From the NCBI GenBank assembly GCA_965214695.1, contig OZ243967.1, positions 3,224,001-3,288,000 on the forward strand: 64,000 nucleotides of DNA, written 5' to 3'. The notes under the pieces were generated by a model. The model was not told the DNA's origin, did no database searches, and saw only the letters and a list, made by a program, of their open reading frames with translations. Each line of letters starts with the position of its first letter. Position 1 is the stretch's first letter. This document shows, piece after piece, positions 27,950 through 35,750 of this stretch. The position numbers were made by a program, and so were the translations under genes. The DNA is from JAPOXR01 sp965214695. GTDB taxonomy: Bacteria > Pseudomonadota > Alphaproteobacteria > Rhodobacterales > Rhodobacteraceae.

Positions 27950-28073
27950 TGCAGGCCGCGCCGTCGGCTGTTCCGGACCTGGCGTCGCCGCTGGCGAAAT
28001 TCGCCCCGGCCGGGTGCCATTGCACTGTTTCCGGGCACCGGATATCGGGAAGCAGGGCCAGTCGGAGCAGGTC

Positions 28074-29390
28074 ATGTCGCTGGAATTGATGATCATATTG
28101 GGTCTGGTTGCCGCCAACCTGGTTCTCGTGGCGGTGCTGTTCATGGGTCGAACGCGGGCTGACTCCGGCCTGTCGGACGAGGCCCTGCGGGGTCAGTTCC
28201 GGGAATCCCGGGAGGAGAGCGCCAGCGCTGCCCGCAAGCTGCGGGAGGAACTCGACCAGTCCAGCCAGCGCAACACCGAGGCACTGACCGGTACCATCAG
28301 GACGCTCGACGAGGCGCGCAGCTCGCAGCTGCAGGAGATGCGGGGCGAGATCAGGAACCTGTCCGATCGCAACGAGAAACGGCTCGAAACTCTCACCGAA
28401 AAGGTCGGCGACCAGCTCGGTTCGTTGCAGAAGAGCAACGAGGACAGGCTGGAGAAGATGCGCCAGACCGTTGACGAGAAGCTGCAGGGGACGCTGGAAA
28501 AACGGCTGGGCGAGTCATTCAAGCTGGTCAGCGACCGGCTCGAGGCCGTCCACCAGGGGCTTGGCGAGATGCAGAAGCTGGCCACCGGCGTTGGCGACCT
28601 CAAGGCGGTGCTATCGAACGTCAAGACCAGGGGCGGCTGGGGCGAGATCCAGCTCGGCACCCTGCTCGAACAGATCCTGGCGCCGGTCCAGTTCTACCGC
28701 AACGCCAAGCCCAATCCGGAGACCAATGCCATCGTCGAATTCGCAATCCGGTTGCCGGGCGCCGATGACGGCGAGTCGGAGGTGCTGTTGCCGATCGACG
28801 CCAAGTTCCCGATGGAAGACTACAACCGCCTGTTGGAGGCAGCCGAGGAGGGCGACAGCCAGAGGGTACAACAGGCCTCCGGCAGTCTTCTTCGGGCGGT
28901 GGAGGGATTTGCCAAGGATATCAGGTCGAAATATGTTAACCCGCCATTCACCACCGATTTTGCCATCCTCTATCTCCCGACCGAGGGGCTCTATGCCGAG
29001 GTGGTCCGTTCGCCGGAGATGCTTGACAAGCTACAGCGCCAATACCGGATCGTTGTTGCGGGTCCGACCACCTTGGCGGCGATTCTCAACTCCCTGCAGA
29101 TGGGCTTCCGCACGCTGGCGATCGAAAAGCGCTCAAGCGAGGTCTGGAAGGTGCTGTCGGCGGTCAAGCTGGAATTCGGCAAGTTCGGCAAGGTCCTCGA
29201 CAAGGTCAAGCAACAGGTCGGTACCGTCTCCCGCACCCTCGAGACCACCGATACCAGGCGCCGGGCCATGGACCGGACCCTGCGGGATGTCGAGCAGCTA
29301 CCCGACGCCGCCCAGGCCTCCGGCCTGCTCGGCCTCGGCCAGGCAGAAGACCCAACCGGCAAAGAAGCCCCCGACGAGAATTCCGGATAG
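28074..29390 (+). CDS. rmuC: DNA recombination protein RmuC homologue
   Basis: 438 residues. One N-terminal membrane helix (LELMIILGLVAANLVLVAVL) is followed by a long coiled coil (about residues 40-160, many E/K/R/Q heptads) and then the RmuC domain with NVKTRGGWGEIQLGTLLEQI, VLLPIDAKFPMEDYNRLLEA and FAILYLPTEGLYAEVV. RmuC limits recombination at inverted repeats; the domain is related to nucleases. ATG 28074 is chosen for GGAGCAGG directly upstream; an ATG at 28014 would add 20 unlikely residues. It lies 125 bases after marR and is unrelated to the neighbouring pathway. Confidence 0.95.
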   Translation: MSLELMIILGLVAANLVLVAVLFMGRTRADSGLSDEALRGQFRESREESASAARKLREELDQSSQRNTEALTGTIRTLDEARSSQLQEMRGEIRNLSDRNEKRLETLTEKVGDQLGSLQKSNEDRLEKMRQTVDEKLQGTLEKRLGESFKLVSDRLEAVHQGLGEMQKLATGVGDLKAVLSNVKTRGGWGEIQLGTLLEQILAPVQFYRNAKPNPETNAIVEFAIRLPGADDGESEVLLPIDAKFPMEDYNRLLEAAEEGDSQRVQQASGSLLRAVEGFAKDIRSKYVNPPFTTDFAILYLPTEGLYAEVVRSPEMLDKLQRQYRIVVAGPTTLAAILNSLQMGFRTLAIEKRSSEVWKVLSAVKLEFGKFGKVLDKVKQQVGTVSRTLETTDTRRRAMDRTLRDVEQLPDAAQASGLLGLGQAEDPTGKEAPDENSG

Positions 29391-29505
29391 AAGGAATGGC
29401 CCAAGAAGTGGCGTCGAACATTTGTCCGGCGCAGGAGATGAATTTGGCTGGCCGTGGCCCCCGATCAGATGCACCATCTTGGCCCCCGAATGACTGTTTG
29501 ATCGA

Positions 29506-29880
29506 GTGCTGACCCGTTACAGGGAATTTCATTGGACCTTGAGCAAATTGGTGCTCGTCCTCGGGGCGGCCGGGTTGGATTATCGGGACGGCGAAGGCGC
29601 CGTCGGCGTAACGAGAACAACCGTGGACATGGCCCGGGCGGTCATGAACATGTTGCCTGCCGGCATGGATGATCCGGAGATTGCGGCTACACCGCATGGC
29701 GAGATTGATCTTGACTGGTTTGCGGGACGCGCCTCGATGTTCACACTGTGCATGTGACCTGGCGGAAGGCTGTCCTGGGCCGGGCTGTTCGACGACTTCG
29801 CCTGTCGGGGGTCGGCCGCCTGGAAGGATAGACACCCGAGCCCGGTTGCATGCTGCCTGGAACAGTTCGTATCGTCGGAC
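29506..29880 (+). pseudogene. Hypothetical protein remnant with in-frame TGA
   Basis: The frame from 29506 gives GVTRTTVDMARAVMNMLPAG followed by PEIAATPHGEIDLDWFAGRA, which resembles a family of small uncharacterised proteins with a P-x-GEI-x-W pattern. TGA at 29755-29757 stops it, yet the same frame goes on with PGGRLSWAGLFDDFACRGSA as expected for the family, with glycine the likely lost residue. The N-terminus is also not convincing. It is therefore a decayed gene. Bases 29391-29505 and 29881-30080 contain nothing else recognisable. Confidence 0.5.
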
Positions 29881-30080
29881 TCGTCGATGGGCAAGGCGTG
29901 GCCAGGCTGGAATTCCAGCTTGCAGGGCGGGAACCATGTGAGGTCGCGATTGCCTGAGCCGTGGGAATCCAGCCTCGGCATCCGGCACGAGATCCTCCGC
30001 AGTTCGAACCTGCGAACGGCATCATTCGCCGCATCTCGATATCGCCGGGCGCGAATGTCACTTCGAGCATGAACCGTGGT

Positions 30081-31259
30081 TCATTCGCCCTCGATGATCG
30101 GCAGGCGTTGGGCTGGTGGGGTGTTGCGGCTGCGTCGGCTGCGGATGATACCGTCGATGATGGTCATGCCGACGCCCGGCAGGTTGCCCTGGCCGATCGA
30201 TTCGAGAATGTCCCGTCCTGGTGCATGCTGGGCCTGGTCGATCAATGCGAAATCGGCGGCATAGCCGTTCTCGATCAGACCGACATCGAGGTCACGCTGG
30301 CGGGAAGTATTGCCGGTGCCGAAGCAGAAGGCGGTTTCGGCCGCAACATTGCCCAGGCTCGACAGCATGGCGATCATTCGCAGGATGCCGAGGGGCTGCA
30401 CTCCCGAGCCGGCGGGCCCGTCAGTGCCGAGTATCAGCCGGTCGAGTTGTCCGAGCTCGCGGGCCGTATTAAGGGTCAGCAGGGCGGCCCGTTCGTTACC
30501 GTTATGAACGACTTCAAGGCTCTTGCGGCAGGATTCGCAGAGGCAGATGATCTGGTCGTCCGGCAGTGCCGAATGGCCGCCATTGATATGGCCGATCACG
30601 TCAGTGCCGGCCTCGAGAACGATATCCTTGTCGATGAGGCCGGAGCCCGGGATCGAGGGACCACCGGTGTGGATGGTGCTCTGGATTCCGTATTTTCGCG
30701 CCCATTCCACCATCCGGTGGGCAGTCGGGCCATCCTTCACCGAACCGAGGCCGATCTCGCCGAGCAGGGTGACCCCGGCATCGGCGAGGTCCTTGAAATC
30801 CTGCTCTTCCATGCCGTGTTCGATGACCGGTGCACCGGCCAGCACCTTGACCCCCGACGGGCGAAAATTCTCGTACCAGCGCTGGGCGGCAATCGCCATC
30901 GCCTTGAGGCCGACAATATCCTTCGGTCTTCCGGGCATGTGCACCTCGCCGGCCGAAATCAGCGTGGTGACTCCGCCATTGAGCGTGGAATCGATCCAGT
31001 GCAGTTGCTGCTGGCGCGGAGTGTAGTCGCCGACGACAGGATGGATGTGACTGTCGATGAGACCGGGACACAGGGTCACCCCCATGGCATCGACCACGGT
31101 GTCGGCGCCATCGGTGTCGATGTCCGCCTCGTATCCGAAATCGCTGATCCGGCCGCCAAAGGCAACAAGGCAGTCACCATCCAGGATTGGCGATTCGATC
31201 TTGCCGGACAGGATCAGCCCGATATTGCGGACAACCAGCTTGTTTGCGCCGTCTGACAT
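30081..31259 (-). CDS. Enamidase (1,4,5,6-tetrahydro-6-oxonicotinate amidohydrolase)
   Basis: 392 residues of the amidohydrolase superfamily. It matches the remembered Eubacterium barkeri enamidase along its length: GLIDSHIHPVVGDYTPRQQQ, HMPGRPKDIVGLKAMAIAAQ, the metal/active-site points GEIGLG, HTGGPSIPGS, GHINGG, LGTDGPAGSG, and the C-terminal SRNTPPAQR. That enzyme (EC 3.5.2.18) opens the reduced ring to 2-formylglutarate and ammonia, the step after 6-hydroxynicotinate reductase. The start at 31259 has AGGAG about six bases upstream. It is divergent from the ferredoxin reductase gene, with the GTTAGTATACTAAC operator between them. Confidence 0.88.
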   Translation of the reverse strand: MSDGANKLVVRNIGLILSGKIESPILDGDCLVAFGGRISDFGYEADIDTDGADTVVDAMGVTLCPGLIDSHIHPVVGDYTPRQQQLHWIDSTLNGGVTTLISAGEVHMPGRPKDIVGLKAMAIAAQRWYENFRPSGVKVLAGAPVIEHGMEEQDFKDLADAGVTLLGEIGLGSVKDGPTAHRMVEWARKYGIQSTIHTGGPSIPGSGLIDKDIVLEAGTDVIGHINGGHSALPDDQIICLCESCRKSLEVVHNGNERAALLTLNTARELGQLDRLILGTDGPAGSGVQPLGILRMIAMLSSLGNVAAETAFCFGTGNTSRQRDLDVGLIENGYAADFALIDQAQHAPGRDILESIGQGNLPGVGMTIIDGIIRSRRSRNTPPAQRLPIIEGE

Positions 31260-31388
31260 GTTGATCTCCTGGATGGGTTGCCTTGTGCCGGTCGATCTTA
31301 ACAAACCGCAATGGGCGTTCAACTCCGATGAATCGGCCGCAAGCCCGACCCGGATTCGGCCCTTCTGCCAACTCAGTTGAATTGGTGG

Positions 31389-31447
31389 CAACCCCGCCGC
31401 CGCAAATCGGGGCTCGGCAGACGGGCCGATTTGCGGCGGCGGGGTTG
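31389..31447. repeat. Perfect 22-bp inverted repeat (hairpin) in the enamidase/reductase divergent region
   Basis: Arms 31389-31410 and 31426-31447 are exact complements, with a 15-base loop. The left arm begins CAACCCCGCCGCCG. The stem is very GC-rich and would be stable as RNA or cruciform. It lies in the 5' untranslated side of the enamidase gene, ends 23 bases before the palindromic operator, and its right edge merges with a TTGACA. A terminator between two divergent genes makes little sense, so a regulatory or protein-binding role is more likely. Confidence 0.85.
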
Positions 31448-31470
31448 ACAGGTGGGGGTGGCGAAATTAA

Positions 31471-31488
31471 TTGTTAGTATACTAACGA
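31471..31488. promoter_or_regulatory. Palindromic operator, second copy
   Basis: TTGTTAGTATACTAACGA differs from the perfect 18-bp palindrome at 20325-20342 by one base and keeps the 14-bp core GTTAGTATACTAAC (31473-31486). It lies between the divergent enamidase and ferredoxin-NADP reductase genes. TTGACA at 31445-31450 could be a -35 box for the plus strand, but no well-spaced -10 box is evident. Probably bound by the MarR protein from 27503. Confidence 0.82.
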
Positions 31489-31580
31489 TCTTGCCTCGGC
31501 CCGGTTCTGATTGCAGTTGATTTCCAGGCGGAAGGAGTCGATGTGGCGATGCGTGGAAACAGGATTGCAGGGACAGGACC

Positions 31581-32393
31581 ATGGAAGAGTCTGCGACCAT
31601 GACACGGACCGAATTCCCGGCACCTTCAGGGGTGTTTTCGGAGAAGGTGACCTCGGTGAAGCATTACACCGACCGTCTGTTTGAGTTCCGGATCACCCGC
31701 CCGCGCAGCTTCCGGTTCCGCTCCGGCGAATTCGTCATGATCGGCCTGCCGAATGCCGAACGGCCGATATTCCGGGCCTATTCGATCGCCAGTCCGAGCT
31801 GGGACGAGGAACTCGAATTCTTCTCGATCAAGGTTCCGGACGGGCCGTTGACCATGCATTTGCAGAAAATCCGGGTCGGCGATACCATCCTGATGCGCCG
31901 CAAGCCCACCGGGACGCTGGTTCATGATGCCCTGCTCCCGGGGAAGCGTCTCTATCTCTTTGCCACCGGCACCGGGATTGCGCCCTTTGCCTCGATCATC
32001 CGCGATCCGGAAACCTACGAGAAGTTCGAGAAGATCGTCCTGACCCATACCTGCAGGCAGGTCGCCGAGCTCGAATACGGGCTGAGCCTGGTCGAACAGA
32101 CCTGCGATGACCCGCTGGTCGGCGACGAGGCCCGCACACAACTCATCCATTTTCCAACCACGACGCGGGAGCCATTCAGCCGGATGGGGCGGATCACCGA
32201 GCTGATCAATTCCGGCAAGCTCTTTGTCGAGCTGGGCCTGCCACCGCTGTCGCCGGGGGAGGACCGGGCCATGATCTGTGGTTCGATGGACATGCTGAAG
32301 GATACCAGGTCAATCCTCGAGAGCACCGGATTTGCCGAGGGAGCCAACAGCGCGCCGGCAGATTTCGTGGTCGAGCGTGCATTCGTCGATTGA
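31581..32393 (+). CDS. fpr: Ferredoxin--NADP reductase
   Basis: 270 residues, bacterial FPR-type. The FAD-binding motif RAYSIASPSW (about residue 65), PDGPLTMHLQKIRVGD, the NADP-side GTGIAPFASIIRDPETYE and MICGSMDMLKD are standard. It exchanges electrons between NADPH and ferredoxin or flavodoxin. The promoter region shares the nicotinate operon operator, so it may be the electron source for the ferredoxin-dependent 6-hydroxynicotinate reductase. No ferredoxin gene is seen in the window. ATG 31599 is an alternative start; neither has a strong ribosome binding site. Confidence 0.92.
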   Translation: MEESATMTRTEFPAPSGVFSEKVTSVKHYTDRLFEFRITRPRSFRFRSGEFVMIGLPNAERPIFRAYSIASPSWDEELEFFSIKVPDGPLTMHLQKIRVGDTILMRRKPTGTLVHDALLPGKRLYLFATGTGIAPFASIIRDPETYEKFEKIVLTHTCRQVAELEYGLSLVEQTCDDPLVGDEARTQLIHFPTTTREPFSRMGRITELINSGKLFVELGLPPLSPGEDRAMICGSMDMLKDTRSILESTGFAEGANSAPADFVVERAFVD

Positions 32394-32402
32394 TGCCGAT
32401 CT

Positions 32403-32479
32403 GGTCAGACGCCTGGATGGCGGATCAGCTTGCCATTGGTGTCGTCCCGGTCAGACGCCAAGATAGCGGGTCAGCTTGC
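32403..32479 (-). repeat. Imperfect direct repeat of the livF 3' end
   Basis: Bases 32449-32479 (the last codons of livF with its stop) are repeated at 32403-32433 with 27 of 31 identical. On the minus strand the true end reads SKLTRYLGV-stop and the downstream ghost GKLIRHPGV-stop. The repeat period is 46 bases. No gene function is implied. Confidence 0.75.
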
Positions 32480-33149
32480 TGCGGTCATCGGCCAGGCTTG
32501 TTGCCGGCAGCGTCTCCAGCACCCGGCCATGCTCGATGAAGGAGACCCGGTCGGCGATTGACAACACCGCGTCGACCCGTTGTTCAACCAGCAGAATGCC
32601 GACACCGGCATCGCGCATCTGGCAGATGACATTCCTGATCTGGCTGATCATCGATGGTTGCAGCCCCTCGGTCGGCTCGTCAAGGAGCAGGAGTTCGGGC
32701 TCGAGGCACAGCGCCCTGGCCACGGCCAGCATCTGCTGTTCACCGCCGGACAGCGTCGCCGCCGGTTGACGCATTCGTTCTTCGAGACGGGGAAAGAGAT
32801 CTAGCGCCCGTTGCCTGGCCTGCGGCCCGGATTTTCTTGTCATCAGCCCGATTTCGAGATTCTCCTCCACCGTGAGTTCGGCAAACAGCCGCCGTCCCTG
32901 CGGAACCAGCCCGATGCGCTGCCTGGGGATCTCATGCGCCGGCAGGGCCTGGAGTTCGGTCTCCCGCATGCGGACCGAGCCGGAAGTCACCCGGGCCAAT
33001 CCCATCACCGCGCTAAGTGTGGTGGTCTTTCCGGCACCGTTGCGACCGAGAAGGCAGTGGATCTCGCCGGGCTGCACCGTCATCGACACGCCGAACAGCA
33101 CCTGCACGCGGCCGTAGGCGACATGGATGTCACTGATTTCCAGCATCAT
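32451..33149 (-). CDS. livF: Branched-chain amino acid-type ABC transporter ATPase LivF
   Basis: 232 residues, the second ATPase of a HAAT-family importer. Walker A LLGRNGAGKTTTLSAVMGL, Q-loop GLVPQGRRLFAELTVEENLE (typical LivF), signature LSGGEQQMLAVARAL and Walker B LLLLDEPTEGL are all present. Start ATG 33149 or 33146; it overlaps the livG stop. Last gene of the livKHMGF-type operon. Confidence 0.96.
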   Translation of the reverse strand: MMLEISDIHVAYGRVQVLFGVSMTVQPGEIHCLLGRNGAGKTTTLSAVMGLARVTSGSVRMRETELQALPAHEIPRQRIGLVPQGRRLFAELTVEENLEIGLMTRKSGPQARQRALDLFPRLEERMRQPAATLSGGEQQMLAVARALCLEPELLLLDEPTEGLQPSMISQIRNVICQMRDAGVGILLVEQRVDAVLSIADRVSFIEHGRVLETLPATSLADDRSKLTRYLGV

Positions 33150-33859
33150 CCGTCACCGAGATAGGCGTGCTGGACCTCGGCATTCGACCGCACCTCGCCG
33201 GGTGTGCCTTCTGCCAGCACTTCGCCAAAATTCATCACCGTGATGAATTCGGCTGTCTCCATCACCACATTCATGTTGTGCTCGATCAAGAGGATGGTGG
33301 TGTCGCCGGCAATCGACCGCACCAGCCCCTTGAATTCCTCGACCTCGCTTTCGGCCAGCCCCTGCGTCGGCTCGTCGAGCACCAGCAATTTGGGGGCCTG
33401 GCCGAGCCCCATGGCAATCTCCAGCAGCCTTTGATGGCCGTAGCTCAGATCACCGGCAGTTTGCCTGGACCGGTCGGCGATGCCGACCATCTCCAGCACC
33501 TCCGTCACCCGATTTCCGGTCTCCTCCCGGTCCGAGCCGAAGGCCCGCCTGACCCCGAGTGCAACATTTTCGTGGACCGTCAGGTTGGAAAACACCGAGG
33601 TGATCTGGAAGGTGTAGGCCATGCCCATGCTGATCCGCTTGTGGGCAGGCAGGGGTGATACCCGCATGCCATCAAACTCGACCTCGCCGCTGCTGGCCGG
33701 AATTCGCCCGCAAACCATGGCCACGAAGGTGGACTTGCCGGCACCATTCGGCCCGATGATGGCTCGAACCTGTCCGGCCGGCAGATCGAAATCCACGTTG
33801 CGCACCGCCTGCAACCCACCGAAATTCCGGCACAGGGATTTGGTGGACAGGAGGTTCAT
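33146..33859 (-). CDS. livG: Branched-chain amino acid-type ABC transporter ATPase LivG
   Basis: 237 residues. Walker A IIGPNGAGKSTFVAMVCG, Q-loop AYTFQITSVFSNLTVHENVA, signature LSYGHQRLLEIAMGLG and Walker B LLVLDEPTQGLAESEVEEFK. The start at 33859 (MNLLSTKSLCRNFGG) overlaps the livM stop by ATGA and is the family-typical N-terminus. Works with LivF on the LivHM channel. Confidence 0.95.
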   Translation of the reverse strand: MNLLSTKSLCRNFGGLQAVRNVDFDLPAGQVRAIIGPNGAGKSTFVAMVCGRIPASSGEVEFDGMRVSPLPAHKRISMGMAYTFQITSVFSNLTVHENVALGVRRAFGSDREETGNRVTEVLEMVGIADRSRQTAGDLSYGHQRLLEIAMGLGQAPKLLVLDEPTQGLAESEVEEFKGLVRSIAGDTTILLIEHNMNVVMETAEFITVMNFGEVLAEGTPGEVRSNAEVQHAYLGDG

Positions 33860-34803
33860 GGCAGCCACCGCAACCCGCGGCGTCGCAACTCGCCGGCAAG
33901 ACCTTGCGGCGCGAACAGCGTCAGGAGCACGATGATCAGGCCTACCACCAACAGATGCGCCGTCGTCACCTCGCTGGCCAGGTCGACAAGGTAGAATGCA
34001 AAGATGGTGCCGATGAGCGGGCCGATGGTGGTGCCGGCGCCACCGAGCAACACCCACAGCAGCGGCAGGATCGAATACTGCACCGATGCGAAGGTGGCAC
34101 CGGCATAACCGAACAGCAGCGCATATGACGCCCCGGCGATTCCCGAGATGGTGCCCGAGGCAATCACCGCCAGGAATTTGTGCGTCCAGACATCATAGCC
34201 GAGCATGCGCGCCCGGTCCTCGTTCTCGCGGATGGCGACCAGGCACCTGCCAAACGATGTGCGAAGCAGGGCCGCTACCGCCAGGAATACCAGCGAGAAG
34301 ATCAGGAACGCGGCAAAATACCGGTTTGTCGGCGTCGACAGGTCGAAACCGGCGATCATCCTGTCGGCTTGCTGGATGACGAAGCCCTCGTCGCCACGGG
34401 TATACTTGCCGAAATGCAGCACCGTCAGGAAACCTGCCTGCGCAAACATCAGGGTGACGATCATGAATGCAACCCCGGTGGTCCTGAGCGCCAGGAACCC
34501 GACCACCGCCGAGACCACCACCGCCGACAGGATCCCGGTCAGCATCGCCGGCAATGCGCCGAGGCCAAAGAGGTGCATGGGAAGGCCAAGACCATACATG
34601 CCAGCGGCAAAGAACAGGGCATGGCCAAGGCTCAGAAGCCCGGTATAACCAAAAAGCAAATTGTAGCCGGTGGCGTAGACGGCCAGCACCATGATCCTGG
34701 CAAGATTGCCATCATGGTAGTCGGACATCACGAAGAACAGCAGCGCCAGCGCCGCCAGCAGGCCGAAATGCAGCACGTGCTCGTTGCGCGGCGAAGCTGT
34801 CAT
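33856..34803 (-). CDS. livM: Branched-chain amino acid-type ABC transporter permease LivM
   Basis: 315 residues with eight to nine membrane segments. LivM hallmarks are YNLLFGYTGLLSLGHALFFA near residue 45, GRCLVAIRENEDRARMLGYD with the EAA-type coupling loop, and LLVVGLIIVLLTLFAPQGLA at the end. The start overlaps the livH stop (ATGA). One half of the heterodimeric channel. Confidence 0.95.
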   Translation of the reverse strand: MTASPRNEHVLHFGLLAALALLFFVMSDYHDGNLARIMVLAVYATGYNLLFGYTGLLSLGHALFFAAGMYGLGLPMHLFGLGALPAMLTGILSAVVVSAVVGFLALRTTGVAFMIVTLMFAQAGFLTVLHFGKYTRGDEGFVIQQADRMIAGFDLSTPTNRYFAAFLIFSLVFLAVAALLRTSFGRCLVAIRENEDRARMLGYDVWTHKFLAVIASGTISGIAGASYALLFGYAGATFASVQYSILPLLWVLLGGAGTTIGPLIGTIFAFYLVDLASEVTTAHLLVVGLIIVLLTLFAPQGLAGELRRRGLRWLP

Positions 34804-35723
34804 TGCGTCCGGCCAAACAGCCCTTGCGGCCGGAACACCAACACGAAGGCAACCAGCAGCGTGGCGATGATCTTGGCCAGGGTTGGGGAGAAGAACACGG
34901 AGATGATGCCGTCACTCATGCCGATGATGACCGCGGCAATGATGGTTCCGGGCAGGCTGCCAAGGCCGCCGATGATGACGACGATGAATGACAGCAGCAG
35001 CGGGTCGGCACCCATCAGGTAGTGGGCCTGCTGGACCGGGACAATGAGCACGGCGCCGAGGGCAGCCAGGCCGGCGCCGAAGCCGAAGACGCGGGCGTAG
35101 ACCTTTCCGACCGGAATTCCGAAGGCCGTCGCCATGTCACGGTCGAGTTGCGTTGCCCGCATCACCAGGCCGAAGCGAGTGCGCGACAGGAATCGCCAGA
35201 CCCCGAAGATGATGAGAGCGGCGGCAAGGATGACGGCGAGCTTGTAGGTGGTGGTGGCCAGGCCCCAGGGCCAGGTCATCTGCACCCCGCCCTCGGCAAA
35301 TTCGAACCAGGGAATCGGAATTCGGTGGTTGAAAGGGGGTTCGACCGGACGGGCATCCGGGCCGAATGTCATCAGCGTGACCTGCTGGATGACGTAGAGC
35401 AGCCCGATGGTGGCAACGATGGTTCGCTCCGGATCGTAGTCGAGCCGGAACAGTACCAGTCGGTCGGCCAGGGTTGCCACCAGGCCGACCAGGAGCGGCG
35501 CAACGATCAGCGCCGCGGCAAACCCCACTGCCGGGTGGCCGCCGAGCGCTGTCGCCACCCACCATGCCGTCACTGCGCCCAGCATGAAGAACTCGCCATG
35601 CGCGACATTGACCACGCGCATGATGCCGAACACGATGCTCAGACCCACCGCCGTCAGGGAAATGACGGCGGCGGTGATCGCGCCTTCCAGCGAGGCCAGG
35701 AAGAGATGCGGACCGAAATCCAT
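34800..35723 (-). CDS. livH: Branched-chain amino acid-type ABC transporter permease LivH
   Basis: 307 residues, polytopic. SLTAVGLSIVFGIMRVVNVA and HGEFFMLGAVTAW are the LivH signature, ATQLDRDMATAFGIPVGKVY the coupling loop, and IGGLGSLPGTIIAAVIIGM the conserved C-terminal part. It starts 27 bases after the binding-protein gene. Confidence 0.95.
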   Translation of the reverse strand: MDFGPHLFLASLEGAITAAVISLTAVGLSIVFGIMRVVNVAHGEFFMLGAVTAWWVATALGGHPAVGFAAALIVAPLLVGLVATLADRLVLFRLDYDPERTIVATIGLLYVIQQVTLMTFGPDARPVEPPFNHRIPIPWFEFAEGGVQMTWPWGLATTTYKLAVILAAALIIFGVWRFLSRTRFGLVMRATQLDRDMATAFGIPVGKVYARVFGFGAGLAALGAVLIVPVQQAHYLMGADPLLLSFIVVIIGGLGSLPGTIIAAVIIGMSDGIISVFFSPTLAKIIATLLVAFVLVFRPQGLFGRTQ

Positions 35724-35750
35724 TTCGGCTCGCCGCCCGGGTCAGGCCGA

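Noticed and set aside
466..29757. TGA read as a sense codon (tryptophan or selenocysteine), suggested by in-frame TGA at 466 and 29755
   Set aside because: Many intact genes here end with TGA, the two cases are in degraded genes, the second does not align with tryptophan, and no SECIS-like structure was seen.
31389..31447. The 22-bp inverted repeat as an intrinsic terminator
   Set aside because: It lies between divergent genes, and no T run follows on either strand.
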